From the NCBI GenBank assembly GCA_013140715.1, contig JABFSG010000060.1:1-57497 (forward strand): a DNA stretch of 57,497 bases, in the 5' to 3' direction. Positions 9,609 through 17,948 of this stretch are shown piece by piece. Every line of letters begins with the position of its first letter. Position 1 is the stretch's first letter. Source of the DNA: Nitrospiraceae bacterium. Lineage in GTDB: Bacteria; Nitrospirota; Nitrospiria; Nitrospirales; Nitrospiraceae. Position numbers and translations under genes: made by a program. The notes beneath the pieces were generated by a model, which saw only the letters and a program-made list of their open reading frames with translations, did not search any database and had not been told where the DNA came from.

Positions 9609-10920
9609 GAGACTCCTGACCAGTTTTCAGAATATTCTCAAAATCCCCGAGTTGCGTACCCGCATCCTTTTTACCATGGGGATGTTGGTGGTATATCGGA
9701 TCGGGGCTCATATCCCCACACCTGGGATCAACGGCGAAGCTCTTTCGGAGTTTTTGCAAAAAGAAGGCGGTGCTCTGCTCGGGTTTTTGGATATTTTTTC
9801 CGGTGGATCGCTTTCACGTTTGACGATTTTAGCGCTGGGCATTATGCCCTATATCAGCGCTTCAATTATTCTTCAGCTGCTGACCGTGGTCGTTCCGCAT
9901 CTCACCAAGTTAGCCAAAGAGGGCGAGCGCGGTCGTAAAAAGATTATTCAGTACACTCGATTCGGGACGATCGGAATTGCAATCATCCAAGGCTTTGGGA
10001 TTGCCGTCGGTCTCGAACAGATGAATAACGGCGCATTCGTGATGAGTGGTGGATGGGGATTCCGTCTTATGACGGTTATCACCCTGACGGCCGGGACCGG
10101 TTTTCTCATGTGGCTCGGAGAGCAGATTACCGAGCGAGGGATCGGGAACGGCATCTCCCTGATTATTTTTGCAGGGATCGTCGCACGTTTACCATCCGCC
10201 GTGGCCCAGACGTTTAATTTATACACGATCGGACAGCTGAGCATTATCTTGCTGGTTGCCCTCGCTGTGCTGATGGTCGTGGTCGTGGCAGCCATCGTCT
10301 TTTTGGAAAGCGGGCGGAGAAAAGTGCCGGTTCAGTACGCAAAGCGAGTGATCGGGCGACGAGTTTTCGGGGGGCAAAGTACGCACATTCCTTTGAAGAT
10401 CAATACGGCCGGAGTCATTCCTCCGATTTTCGCGTCATCGATTATTGCGTTTCCCGCAACGATTGCCGGGTTTTTTGAAACGCCATGGGTGAAGGCCTTC
10501 GGCGCACAGCTGGCGCCTGGATCGCTACTTTATACTTTGATGTATGTTGGGCTTATTCTATTTTTCTGTTTCTTTTACACTGCGGTAGTCTTGAATCCTG
10601 TCGATATGGCAGACAACATGAAGAAGTACGGTGGATTCATCCCTGGGATTCGCCCTGGAACAAGGACGTCCGACTATATCTATAAGGTACTGACGAGAAT
10701 TACGTTCGCCGGATCAATCTATCTGGCAATCGTTTGTGTGATACCTGAGTTTTTGATTTATAAACTGAATGTGCCGTTCTATTTCGGCGGTACCTCTCTA
10801 CTGATCGTCATTGGAGTCGGTCTCGATACGGCTCAGCAGATTGAGTCCCACATGCTCATGCGGAACTATGAAGGGTTTCTCGGTAAAGGCATGGCCCCGC
10901 TTCGTGGGCGGAGTGGGTGA
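9601..10920 (+). CDS. secY: Preprotein translocase subunit SecY
   Basis: A 439-residue SecY with ten hydrophobic segments, the TM1-TM2 region RIGAHIPTPGINGEAL, the GGSLSRLTILALGIMPYISA stretch, and the cytosolic loops carrying QYAKRV and PGIRPGTRTSDYI. SecY is the membrane channel for the Sec pathway and the insertion route for many proteins encoded here, such as the Pil, Lpt and Urt membrane subunits. GTG 9601 lies inside the end of rplO. Confidence 0.97.
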   Translation: MFERLLTSFQNILKIPELRTRILFTMGMLVVYRIGAHIPTPGINGEALSEFLQKEGGALLGFLDIFSGGSLSRLTILALGIMPYISASIILQLLTVVVPHLTKLAKEGERGRKKIIQYTRFGTIGIAIIQGFGIAVGLEQMNNGAFVMSGGWGFRLMTVITLTAGTGFLMWLGEQITERGIGNGISLIIFAGIVARLPSAVAQTFNLYTIGQLSIILLVALAVLMVVVVAAIVFLESGRRKVPVQYAKRVIGRRVFGGQSTHIPLKINTAGVIPPIFASSIIAFPATIAGFFETPWVKAFGAQLAPGSLLYTLMYVGLILFFCFFYTAVVLNPVDMADNMKKYGGFIPGIRPGTRTSDYIYKVLTRITFAGSIYLAIVCVIPEFLIYKLNVPFYFGGTSLLIVIGVGLDTAQQIESHMLMRNYEGFLGKGMAPLRGRSG

Positions 10921-10929
10921 GGGGAATTG

Positions 10930-11586
10930 ATGCGGGTCGTGTTTCTCGGTGCGCCAGGGGTAGGTAAGGGGACTCAGGCCGAGCGTATTGCGGCGCAGTG
11001 CCATGTAGCGAAGCTCTCGACCGGCGATCTCCTCCGTGAGGCGGTTCGTAATCAGACTGCGCTGGGTCTAGAAGCGAAGAGCTACATGGATCAGGGGAAG
11101 CTTGTCCCTGACGCGGTGGTGATTGGGCTGGTGAAGGAGAAGCTAGCCGACCCCAGCTGCACGAAGGGATTTGTGTTGGATGGGTTTCCCAGAACCGTTC
11201 CACAGGCGGAAGCATTAGGGTCGGTTTTGATTTCTAAGAATATGGCCCTGGACCGGGTCGTGAATTTTCAGGTTTCGCGTGAGGACATCGTCAGGCGATT
11301 GAGCGGTCGACGAAGCTGCCAGAAATGCCAAGCGACGTTCCACGTGGATTTTGCAGTGCCGAAGGTGAGTGGAGTTTGCGATCGATGCGGAGAACCGCTC
11401 GTGCAACGCAGCGATGATCGTCGCGAGGCGATCGAGATGCGACTGAAAGTGTACGACGAGCAAACGGCCCCGCTCGTGAGCTATTACCAGGAGCGAAAGC
11501 TGTTGTTTCAGCTGGAAGCTTCCGGGACGGTGGATGCGGTCTTTCAGCATCTTTCGCAGGAGCTCGCACCGTATCAGGCGACATGA
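10930..11586 (+). CDS. adk: Adenylate kinase (zinc-lid type)
   Basis: A 218-residue enzyme that interconverts AMP and ATP with two ADP. It has the P-loop FLGAPGVGKGTQAE, KLSTGDLLR, DGFPRTVPQAEAL and a long LID domain with four cysteines (CQKC and CDRC) expected to bind zinc. I chose ATG 10930. A TTG immediately upstream at 10927 is also in frame. secY-adk-map is a standard arrangement. Confidence 0.96.
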   Translation: MRVVFLGAPGVGKGTQAERIAAQCHVAKLSTGDLLREAVRNQTALGLEAKSYMDQGKLVPDAVVIGLVKEKLADPSCTKGFVLDGFPRTVPQAEALGSVLISKNMALDRVVNFQVSREDIVRRLSGRRSCQKCQATFHVDFAVPKVSGVCDRCGEPLVQRSDDRREAIEMRLKVYDEQTAPLVSYYQERKLLFQLEASGTVDAVFQHLSQELAPYQAT

Positions 11587-12332
11587 TTATTCTCAAGACG
11601 CTGGAAGAGATCGCCTTGATGGCCCAGGCGTCGAGAGTAGTGGCAGAAACATTACTGGTATTGCAGCAAGCTGTTCGGCCCGGTATTACGACCGACGAGC
11701 TTGACCGTATCGCTGAAACAGAGATTGTATCGCGAGGCGCGCGACCGGCATTTAAGGGCTATCGTGGTTACCCGAAGACGCTCTGTGCATCGGTGAATGA
11801 CCAGGTTGTCCATGGAATTCCCTCCAAGCGGGTGCTGAAAGAGGGAGATATTATCGGACTTGACCTGGGCGCGATCGTCGGAGGCTTTTATGGAGATTCG
11901 GCGGTGACGGTTTCTGTAGGGCAGACGCCAGAACGAAATGCTCGATTGGTACAAGTGACTGAAGAGGCCATGTATCTAGGAATTGCCCAAGCGGTGGTGG
12001 GGCGTCGTTTATCCGATATTTCTCATGCGGTTCAACGGCATGTAGAAGCAGCAGGTTACTCGGTTGTGACGGAGTTCGTCGGCCATGGGATCGGTCGGCA
12101 GTTGCATGAAGAGCCGCAGGTGCCGAATTATGGGAAGCCTGGGCAGGGTCCACGGTTGCAGGCCGGGATGGTCCTGGCCATCGAGCCGATGGTCAATATG
12201 GGCGGCGCTGCAGTCAAGATTCTTGATGATCGATGGACTGCTGTAACGGTAGACGGAAGTCTTTCGGCGCATTTCGAGCATACAATCGCGATCGAGCCGA
12301 GCGGGCCGCCGCGTATTTTGAGCCAACTCTGA
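11583..12332 (+). CDS. map: Methionine aminopeptidase, type I
   Basis: A 249-residue type I enzyme that removes N-terminal methionine from nascent proteins. The dinuclear metal ligands are visible in GLDLGAIVGGFYGDSAVTV, FVGHGIGRQLHEEP and LAIEPMVNMG, with the final glutamate in SAHFEHTIAI. The start overlaps the adk stop (ATGA). Confidence 0.96.
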   Translation: MIILKTLEEIALMAQASRVVAETLLVLQQAVRPGITTDELDRIAETEIVSRGARPAFKGYRGYPKTLCASVNDQVVHGIPSKRVLKEGDIIGLDLGAIVGGFYGDSAVTVSVGQTPERNARLVQVTEEAMYLGIAQAVVGRRLSDISHAVQRHVEAAGYSVVTEFVGHGIGRQLHEEPQVPNYGKPGQGPRLQAGMVLAIEPMVNMGGAAVKILDDRWTAVTVDGSLSAHFEHTIAIEPSGPPRILSQL

Positions 12333-12379
12333 TGGGCGAGTGACGTGGTCATACGGTTCGGGAGAAAGGGTAGAGATTT

Positions 12380-12598
12380 GTGCCGAAAGAAGACGTAATT
12401 GAAATTCAAGGCACGGTGAACGAAACCCTACCGAATGCGATGTTTCGTGTGTCGCTGGACAATGGGCATAAGATTCTTGCACATATTTCCGGGAAAATGC
12501 GCATGCACTTTATCCGTATTCTTCCCGGAGACAAGGTGACCGTAGAGTTGTCGCCGTACGATCTGACACGTGGGCGGATTACCTATCGGTTTAAGTAG
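12380..12598 (+). CDS. infA: Translation initiation factor IF-1
   Basis: A 72-residue single OB-fold protein starting [20 protein letters not shown] and ending [12 protein letters not shown], the family signature. IF-1 occupies the A site during initiation. It starts with GTG at 12380 after a GGAGAAAGGG site. Confidence 0.96.
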   Translation: MPKEDVIEIQGTVNETLPNAMFRVSLDNGHKILAHISGKMRMHFIRILPGDKVTVELSPYDLTRGRITYRFK

Positions 12599-12613
12599 GA
12601 GCGCGAAATCGTC

Positions 12614-12727
12614 ATGAAAGTGAGATCATCCGTTAAGCCGATCTGTGCAAAATGCAAAGTGGTCCGGCGCAAGGGTGTGGTGCGAATCCTTTGCGAGAAT
12701 CCGCGCCACAAACAGCGCCAGGGCTGA
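12614..12727 (+). CDS. rpmJ: 50S ribosomal protein L36
   Basis: A 37-residue protein beginning [20 protein letters not shown], with the zinc ligands Cys-x2-Cys, Cys and His of the standard L36. It lies 15 bases after infA behind a GGAGCG site. This is the normal position between infA and rpsM. Confidence 0.95.
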   Translation: MKVRSSVKPICAKCKVVRRKGVVRILCENPRHKQRQG

Positions 12728-12730
12728 AGA

Positions 12731-12796
12731 CGTTATTCGTTAAGCGTTGACCGTTATGCGGTCTTGTTTCTTGCGATGCACGAGCGACGAATAACG
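12731..12796. repeat. Inverted repeat between rpmJ and rpsM
   Basis: CGTTATTCGT at 12731-12740 is perfectly complementary to ACGAATAACG at 12787-12796, with extra GTTAAGCG/CGCTTCACG-like matches beside it. It belongs to a GTTAACG-rich intergenic repeat type also seen at 13627-13715 and 43703-43757. It sits inside a transcribed essential operon and would form an RNA hairpin. Confidence 0.6.
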
Positions 12797-12824
12797 CTTC
12801 ACGTTTCGACCGAAGGGGGAAAAA

Positions 12825-13211
12825 ATGGCTCGTATTTCAGGAGTGGATTTGCCGAGAGAGAAGCGGGCGGACATCGGCTTGACCTATGTCTATGGGATTG
12901 GGCGGGCATCCGCACTCTCTATCTTAGAGAAAGCTGGAATCGACGGGTCGATTCGCGTCAAGGACTTGAGCGAAGAACATATCGTCAAGATTCGTGAAAT
13001 TCTACAGGAGGGCTATCAGGTCGAAGGCGATTTGAGAAAGACCTTCTCGATGAATATCAAACGGTTGATCGATAGCGGCACATATCGAGGTCTGCGCCAT
13101 CGGAAAGGGTTGCCCGTCCGCGGCCAGCGGACCAAGACGAATGCACGGACGAGAAAAGGCCGCCGTTCCGGTGTGGGAAGCAAACCGAAACCGCCTGCGC
13201 GTTCGGCGTAG
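12825..13211 (+). CDS. rpsM: 30S ribosomal protein S13
   Basis: A 128-residue S13 starting [20 protein letters not shown], with the C-terminal tail [20 protein letters not shown] that contacts P-site tRNA. AAGGGGGA lies directly upstream of the ATG. It begins the alpha part of the cluster, rpsM-rpsK-rpsD-rpoA-rplQ. Confidence 0.97.
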   Translation: MARISGVDLPREKRADIGLTYVYGIGRASALSILEKAGIDGSIRVKDLSEEHIVKIREILQEGYQVEGDLRKTFSMNIKRLIDSGTYRGLRHRKGLPVRGQRTKTNARTRKGRRSGVGSKPKPPARSA

Positions 13212-13242
13212 TGCGGGACCGTCACTTGAGTAGGGGGCTTCA

Positions 13243-13626
13243 ATGAGTATCAAAAAAGGGAAGAAGAAAGAGCGTCGGATTGTGCAGAGCGGGGTGGCCC
13301 ATGTTCAGGCCTCCTTCAATAACACGATCGTGACGATTACCGATATGAGCGGTAACACGATTGTGTGGGCCAGTTCGGGCAATCAGGGTTTCAAGGGCTC
13401 TCGCAAAAGCACACCCTTTGCCGCTCAGCGGGCCGGCGAGGCTGCCGCGCGTAAAGCGATGGAGAGCGGAATGCGTTCGGTGGATGTCTATGTGAATGGG
13501 CCTGGGTCCGGTCGCGAATCGGCGATTCGATCTCTGCAGTCAGCCGGACTGCGGATCCATATGATTCGTGATGTAACACCGATTCCGCACAACGGATGCC
13601 GCCCTCCTAAGCGGCGTCGTGTCTAA
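13243..13626 (+). CDS. rpsK: 30S ribosomal protein S11
   Basis: A 127-residue S11 with [39 protein letters not shown] and the C-terminal [19 protein letters not shown]11 is a platform protein near the E site. A GGGGG site precedes the ATG. Confidence 0.97.
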   Translation: MSIKKGKKKERRIVQSGVAHVQASFNNTIVTITDMSGNTIVWASSGNQGFKGSRKSTPFAAQRAGEAAARKAMESGMRSVDVYVNGPGSGRESAIRSLQSAGLRIHMIRDVTPIPHNGCRPPKRRRV

Positions 13627-13718
13627 GATGTGAATTGTTAATCGTGATACGTGAAACGATAGGACCGGAATATCGCCCGGGTAACGAATAGCGGTTAACG
13701 AAGAACGAGGAGGAAGCA

Positions 13719-14345
13719 GTGGCAAAGTACCGTGGTCCCGTCTGTCGGTTGTGTCGGCGAGAGGGTGAGAAATTGTTCCTCAAAGGCTCGCGCTGTATGA
13801 CAGAGAAATGCGCCATCGAGCGACGGAGCTATCCTCCCGGGCAGCATGGGCAAAAGCGTCCGAGGAATTCGGAGTACAGCACGCAGTTGAGAGAGAAACA
13901 GAAACTTCGCAGGATTTACGGTCTGATGGAGTGTCAGTTCCGTGGCGTGTTTGAACGGGCAGAGCGCCAGTCCGGCATTACCGGCGAAGTACTCTTGCGG
14001 TTGCTGGAATGTCGGTTGGACAATGTGGCCTACCGATTGGGGTTTGGCGCCTCCCGAAAAGAAGCGAGACAACTGGTGAGCCATGGACATCTGACCATGA
14101 ACGGCCGAAAAATCAACGTACCCGGTGCCCAGGTCAAAGCGGGAGATGTCATCAGCGTTCGGGAGCGAAGTCGCACCTTGGTTTCGATACAGTCGGCCTT
14201 AGAGTCTGTCGATGGTCGAGGTATTCCAGAGTGGTTGGACCTCGATAAGACAGCCTTTAAGGGCATGGTGCGAGCGTTGCCCTCGAAAGACCAGATTTCG
14301 CTGCCGGTGAACGAGCAGATGGTGGTGGAGTTGTATTCCAGGTAG
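13719..14345 (+). CDS. rpsD: 30S ribosomal protein S4
   Basis: A 208-residue S4 with the N-terminal MAKYRGPVCRLCRREGEK, cysteines in the CxxC...C zinc-type arrangement, and the S4 RNA-binding domain around LDNVAYRLGFGASRKEARQL. S4 starts 30S assembly and affects accuracy. GTG 13719 follows a strong GAGGAGG site. The preceding 92-base gap carries GTTAACG-type repeat sequence. Confidence 0.97.
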   Translation: MAKYRGPVCRLCRREGEKLFLKGSRCMTEKCAIERRSYPPGQHGQKRPRNSEYSTQLREKQKLRRIYGLMECQFRGVFERAERQSGITGEVLLRLLECRLDNVAYRLGFGASRKEARQLVSHGHLTMNGRKINVPGAQVKAGDVISVRERSRTLVSIQSALESVDGRGIPEWLDLDKTAFKGMVRALPSKDQISLPVNEQMVVELYSR

Positions 14346-14425
14346 AGGTGGACTGGGGAGGGCGGTTTCTACGGCGAACTGGCACTGTTCAGGGACCGGC
14401 TACTCGATGAGATGAAGGGGGAGTC

Positions 14426-15427
14426 ATGAATAAAGCGATGAAAGACTTTCAAATCCCAATGCGGGTGGAAGTCGATAAAGATACGCATTCCCAAACATTC
14501 GGAAGATTTACGACTGAGGCCTATGAGCGTGGTTTCGGGACCACGGTCGGCAACGCATTACGGCGCGTGCTGTTGTCGTCGTTGACTGGCGCGGCAGTGA
14601 CGACGGTGAAGATCGAAGGGGTCTTGCATGAGTTTTCCACGATCCCCGGTATCACCGAAGACGTGACCTCCATCATTTTGAATGTCAAAGGACTACGGCT
14701 TGCCGTGCATACCGATAAGCCGAAGACGCTCCGTCTGAAAAAGAAAGGGCCCGGCGAAGCGAAGGGGTCCGATATTATCCATGATGCAGACGTCACCATT
14801 CTGACCCCGAACCTTCATATTGCGACCTTGGACAAGGACGCTTCATTCGATATGGAAATGACGGTCAAGCACGGGCGTGGCTATGTGCCGGCAGAGCGCA
14901 ATAAGGAAGAGGGGTTGCCGATCGGCGTTATCGCCATCGACTCGGTGTTTTCGCCGATCAAGCGCGTGAATTTTCATGTGGAGAACGCCCGTGTCGGCCG
15001 CATGACCGATTATGACAAGTTGACTTTGGAAGTCTGGACGGATGGGACTATCTCGCCCCGCGATGCTGTGTCTACAGCGGCCGGCATTATGCGCGATCAC
15101 ATCGATATTTTCATCAACCCCGATGAACGGGTCGAAGGGCGTACCGATCTCGAGGGCGATGAGGGACAACGCGAGGTCAATAAGCATCTGTTCCGGAGCG
15201 TGAACGAATTGGAACTATCGGTTCGTGCCGCAAACTGTTTGAAAAATGCGAATATCAAGACTATTGCGGACTTAGTCCAGAAGACCGAAGGGGAGATGCT
15301 GAGGACGAAGAATTTTGGTAAGAAATCTCTGAACGAGATTAAAGAAATCTTGACGGAAATGGGCTTGGGCCTAGGTGTGAAGCTTGATGGAGTGCAACAG
15401 GGCGGCGGCAGTCAGAAGAGCGAGTAA
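14426..15427 (+). CDS. rpoA: RNA polymerase alpha subunit
   Basis: A 333-residue alpha subunit. The N-terminal assembly domain (residues 1 to about 235) has RGFGTTVGNALRRVLLSSL. The C-terminal domain (about 255 to 320) has the helix-hairpin-helix LVQKTEGEMLRTKNFGKKSL and SLNEIKEILTEMGL, which bind UP-element DNA and activators. AAGGGGGAG lies before the ATG. Confidence 0.97.
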   Translation: MNKAMKDFQIPMRVEVDKDTHSQTFGRFTTEAYERGFGTTVGNALRRVLLSSLTGAAVTTVKIEGVLHEFSTIPGITEDVTSIILNVKGLRLAVHTDKPKTLRLKKKGPGEAKGSDIIHDADVTILTPNLHIATLDKDASFDMEMTVKHGRGYVPAERNKEEGLPIGVIAIDSVFSPIKRVNFHVENARVGRMTDYDKLTLEVWTDGTISPRDAVSTAAGIMRDHIDIFINPDERVEGRTDLEGDEGQREVNKHLFRSVNELELSVRAANCLKNANIKTIADLVQKTEGEMLRTKNFGKKSLNEIKEILTEMGLGLGVKLDGVQQGGGSQKSE

Positions 15428-15445
15428 CGAAACAAGAGGGATCCT

Positions 15446-15868
15446 GTGCGTCATAGAAAAAAAGGCAGACAACTTGGGCGACAGACCAAACATCGGTGGG
15501 CTCTGTTCAGAAGTCTCGTGACCTCGCTGCTCGAACATGAGCGTATCGAGACGACTGAGGCCAAGGCGAAGGAGATTCGAGGATTTACGGATCGGATGAT
15601 TACACTCGGCAAGGCAGGAACATTACCGGCTCGTCGACAGGCTCTTGCATTTATTCGAAGCAAGGATGTCGTTTCAAAGCTCTTCAGCGATGTGGCGGTT
15701 AGGTTTAAAGACCGTCCTGGTGGCTATACGAGGATGGTAAAGACGAGACGGCGGGTCGGCGATGCTGCGAAACTTGTCGCGATCGAACTCGTCACAAGGC
15801 CGGATACGGCACTTACCAAAAAACAGACGCCTGCTGCGTCAGCTCCTGCAAGTCCAGCGACCGACTAG
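15446..15868 (+). CDS. rplQ: 50S ribosomal protein L17
   Basis: A 140-residue L17 starting [20 protein letters not shown] with [11 protein letters not shown]-like core sequence. The C-terminal 20 residues are Ala/Thr/Pro-rich and beyond the usual core. GTG 15446 follows AAGAGGG. It is the last gene of the ribosomal superoperon, and its stop codon lies inside a strong hairpin. Confidence 0.96.
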   Translation: MRHRKKGRQLGRQTKHRWALFRSLVTSLLEHERIETTEAKAKEIRGFTDRMITLGKAGTLPARRQALAFIRSKDVVSKLFSDVAVRFKDRPGGYTRMVKTRRRVGDAAKLVAIELVTRPDTALTKKQTPAASAPASPATD

Positions 15869-15895
15869 GTCTCCTATCGAGGAGGCCTGGTCGGT
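15860..15895 (+). terminator. Hairpin spanning the rplQ stop codon
   Basis: ACCGACTAGGTCTCCT at 15860-15875 pairs with AGGAGGCCTGGTCGGT at 15880-15895 around an ATCG loop. This gives a 16-bp stem with two G-U pairs. The TAG stop of rplQ is inside the left arm. No clear U-run follows, so it may stabilise the mRNA end rather than terminate by itself. Confidence 0.6.
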
Positions 15896-15962
15896 CTCGC
15901 AATACCTCGTTATTGATTTTGAAATTCTCTTATCCCGCGCACTGAATGCCTATCGCGTAAAC

Positions 15963-16000
15963 CATGCCGTTCTTCTGGCATGAGTTTACTTGATTTTTCT
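15963..16000 (+). terminator. Possible terminator after the ribosomal operon
   Basis: CATGCC at 15963-15968 and GGCATG at 15977-15982 form a 6-bp stem with an 8-base loop. T-rich sequence ending in TTTTTCT follows to about 16000. It is short, but it has the T-rich tail missing from the larger hairpin upstream. Confidence 0.4.
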
Positions 16001-16013
16001 CGCATGCTACTAT
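15985..16013 (+). promoter_or_regulatory. Candidate promoter of lptC-lptA-lptB-rpoN
   Basis: TTTACT (15985-15990) and TACTAT (16008-16013) are 17 bases apart, and the -10 is extended by TG one base upstream (TGCTACTAT). It ends 44 bases before the lptC start and overlaps the possible terminator tail. Confidence 0.45.
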
Positions 16014-16057
16014 CGTGCCAGTCTTCTCCAGGCCATTAAAAGGAATACAGGGATAAC

Positions 16058-16630
16058 GTGTGGCAACGCTGGGTACGGGGAGGATTGTTAGCGGTCAGTG
16101 TCATGTTGGCCTGTTTCCTCGCATACCTGCTTGCGATCAATTCGGCAACGGCTCCCACACAGACTTCGGCGATGCCAGGATCTATGGACAAAGCTGATGC
16201 GAAAGTCTCCCAGTTTGCATTCACCCACACGAAGGGTAATACGATTCAGTGGCAAGTGCAGGCGCAAGAGGCGCGGGTTTTTGAGCGAGACAAGGAGGCG
16301 ATGCTCCAAGTTGTCGCGGTCACACTATTCGGTCAGCGGGGAAAGGAATTGACGGTGACCGGAGACGAAGGAACATTGAATACGGAGACAAAAGACTTTG
16401 TGCTCGCGAACCGATCAGAGCCGCTCGTAATCCGCACCGAGAGCGGATATGTGATCTATACGAACCATCTTGCGTGGACCGACCAGACGAGAGAGATCCG
16501 TACGCAAGATCCGGTCCGTATTGTAGGTCATGGACTAGAGGTAACGGGGCGTGGGTTATTGGGACATTTGGACCGTGAAGAATTTGAAGTGCTTGAGGAT
16601 GTACATGTGGATTTGGCTCCTGCTCCTTAA
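16058..16630 (+). CDS. lptC: LPS export ABC transporter periplasmic protein LptC
   Basis: A 190-residue protein with one N-terminal membrane anchor (about residues 8-26) and a periplasmic LptC/OstA-like beta-jellyroll. It is recognised from QFAFTHTKGNTIQWQVQAQE and the following antiparallel repeats. LptC passes lipopolysaccharide from the inner-membrane LptBFG complex to LptA. GTG 16058 is the most upstream start in a frame beginning MWQRWVRGG. The gene overlaps lptA, and its neighbours are lptA and lptB. Confidence 0.85.
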   Translation: MWQRWVRGGLLAVSVMLACFLAYLLAINSATAPTQTSAMPGSMDKADAKVSQFAFTHTKGNTIQWQVQAQEARVFERDKEAMLQVVAVTLFGQRGKELTVTGDEGTLNTETKDFVLANRSEPLVIRTESGYVIYTNHLAWTDQTREIRTQDPVRIVGHGLEVTGRGLLGHLDREEFEVLEDVHVDLAPAP

Positions 16631-17150
16631 TATGGTTCCGCTTGGGATGGTGTCATCGAGTGAGTCGGCTCATGCCGCCCTTTCCAAAGGTGGTGGCGAT
16701 CAAGCGGTCAGCACGACCATTACGGCCAAGAAAATGACCGTAAAGAATCAGGACAGTCAAGCGGTGTTCGAAGGGGCGGTCGTGCTGACTCGTGGGACAT
16801 TGGTCGTCTATTCCGATCGCATGGTGGTGATGTTTCGTGCACAAGACCTGCCTGCGGGTGATAGCCAGAAAGGGCTTGATGCAATGCCTGCTGTGTCCAA
16901 TCGTTCGATTAACAGGATTGAAGCGACGGGACGAGTCAAAATTGAGAAAGATACTGGGAGCGCGACGTGTGAGAAAGCGATCTATTACCATGAGGGGGAT
17001 AAAATCGTGTTGACGGGCGATCCGGTGGCCTGGGATAAGGGAACAAGGGTCAGCGGTAAACAGATCACGATGTTCTTGGCTGAGGACCGGAGCGTGGTAG
17101 AGGGTGGCTCGCATGTGCGGATTGAACCGGAGGGGGGAATGTCCAGGTGA
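16605..17150 (+). CDS. lptA: LPS transport periplasmic protein LptA (OstA-like)
   Basis: A 181-residue protein with a signal peptide (MWIWLLLLNMVPLGMVSS, likely cut after SAHA) and an OstA domain with TTITAKKMTVKNQDSQAVFE and RIEATGRVKIEKD. LptA forms the periplasmic filament that carries LPS to the outer membrane. I chose ATG 16605 for its GAGG spacing. ATG 16599 is also possible, and a longer frame from 16551 is unlikely. The gene overlaps lptC by 26 bases, and its stop overlaps lptB. Confidence 0.83.
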   Translation: MWIWLLLLNMVPLGMVSSSESAHAALSKGGGDQAVSTTITAKKMTVKNQDSQAVFEGAVVLTRGTLVVYSDRMVVMFRAQDLPAGDSQKGLDAMPAVSNRSINRIEATGRVKIEKDTGSATCEKAIYYHEGDKIVLTGDPVAWDKGTRVSGKQITMFLAEDRSVVEGGSHVRIEPEGGMSR

Positions 17151-17929
17151 TCGAGGCGGTGCAGGGGAATACGGCTTCGACTGATTCCCCGCAGAATAGG
17201 ACCAGGAGTATCGGCCTACGCGCGACGGGGTTGGTGAAAAGTTTTCGCTCGCGCAAGGTCGTGAAAGGTGTCTCGATCGAAGTCCATCCCGGCGAGGTCG
17301 TGGGATTACTGGGACCCAACGGAGCTGGGAAAACCACCATCTTCGATATGATTGTCGGTCTGTGCCAGCCTGATGAGGGAGAGATTTCACTAGGTGAAGA
17401 GGCAGTTACGGATCTGCCGATGTACAGGCGCGCACGGAAAGGGATCGGATATCTGCCTCAAGAATCGTCTGTGTTTCGGCGCTTGTCGGTCGAAGACAAT
17501 ATTCTGGCAATTCTTGAGATGCTGGACTACTCTCGGTCAGAGCGTCGCGACCGGGTGGATGCCCTTCTGAAAGAACTGGACCTCTCTCATATTCGAACGA
17601 GTATGGCCTATGCATTGTCCGGTGGAGAGCGTCGACGGTTGGAAATTACGAGGGCACTCGCGACAAGCCCTCTGTTCATGTTGCTCGACGAACCATTTGC
17701 AGGAATTGACCCGATCGCTGTCGCGGACATCCAGCACATTATTACCCGATTGAAAGAAAAAGAGATCGGTATCTTAATTACCGATCACAATGTCCAGGAA
17801 ACGCTGTCCATTACGGATCGGGCCTATATCATCAATGAAGGATTAATCCTCGAGGCCGGGCCTCCAGAGCTCATCGTCAAGAGTGAGACGGCTCGGGCTG
17901 TCTACTTAGGAGAACGGTTCAAGCTATGA
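17147..17929 (+). CDS. lptB: LPS export ABC transporter ATP-binding protein LptB
   Basis: A 260-residue ABC ATPase with Walker A GPNGAGKTT, signature LSGGERRRLEITRAL, Walker B FMLLDEPFAGIDP and the H-loop ITDHNVQETL typical of LptB. It powers LPS extraction from the inner membrane with LptF and LptG, which are not in this window. About 20 extra N-terminal residues precede the ABC core. The GTG start overlaps the lptA stop. Confidence 0.93.
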   Translation: MIEAVQGNTASTDSPQNRTRSIGLRATGLVKSFRSRKVVKGVSIEVHPGEVVGLLGPNGAGKTTIFDMIVGLCQPDEGEISLGEEAVTDLPMYRRARKGIGYLPQESSVFRRLSVEDNILAILEMLDYSRSERRDRVDALLKELDLSHIRTSMAYALSGGERRRLEITRALATSPLFMLLDEPFAGIDPIAVADIQHIITRLKEKEIGILITDHNVQETLSITDRAYIINEGLILEAGPPELIVKSETARAVYLGERFKL

Positions 17930-17948
17930 TGCGGAAGGATCTGCGCAT

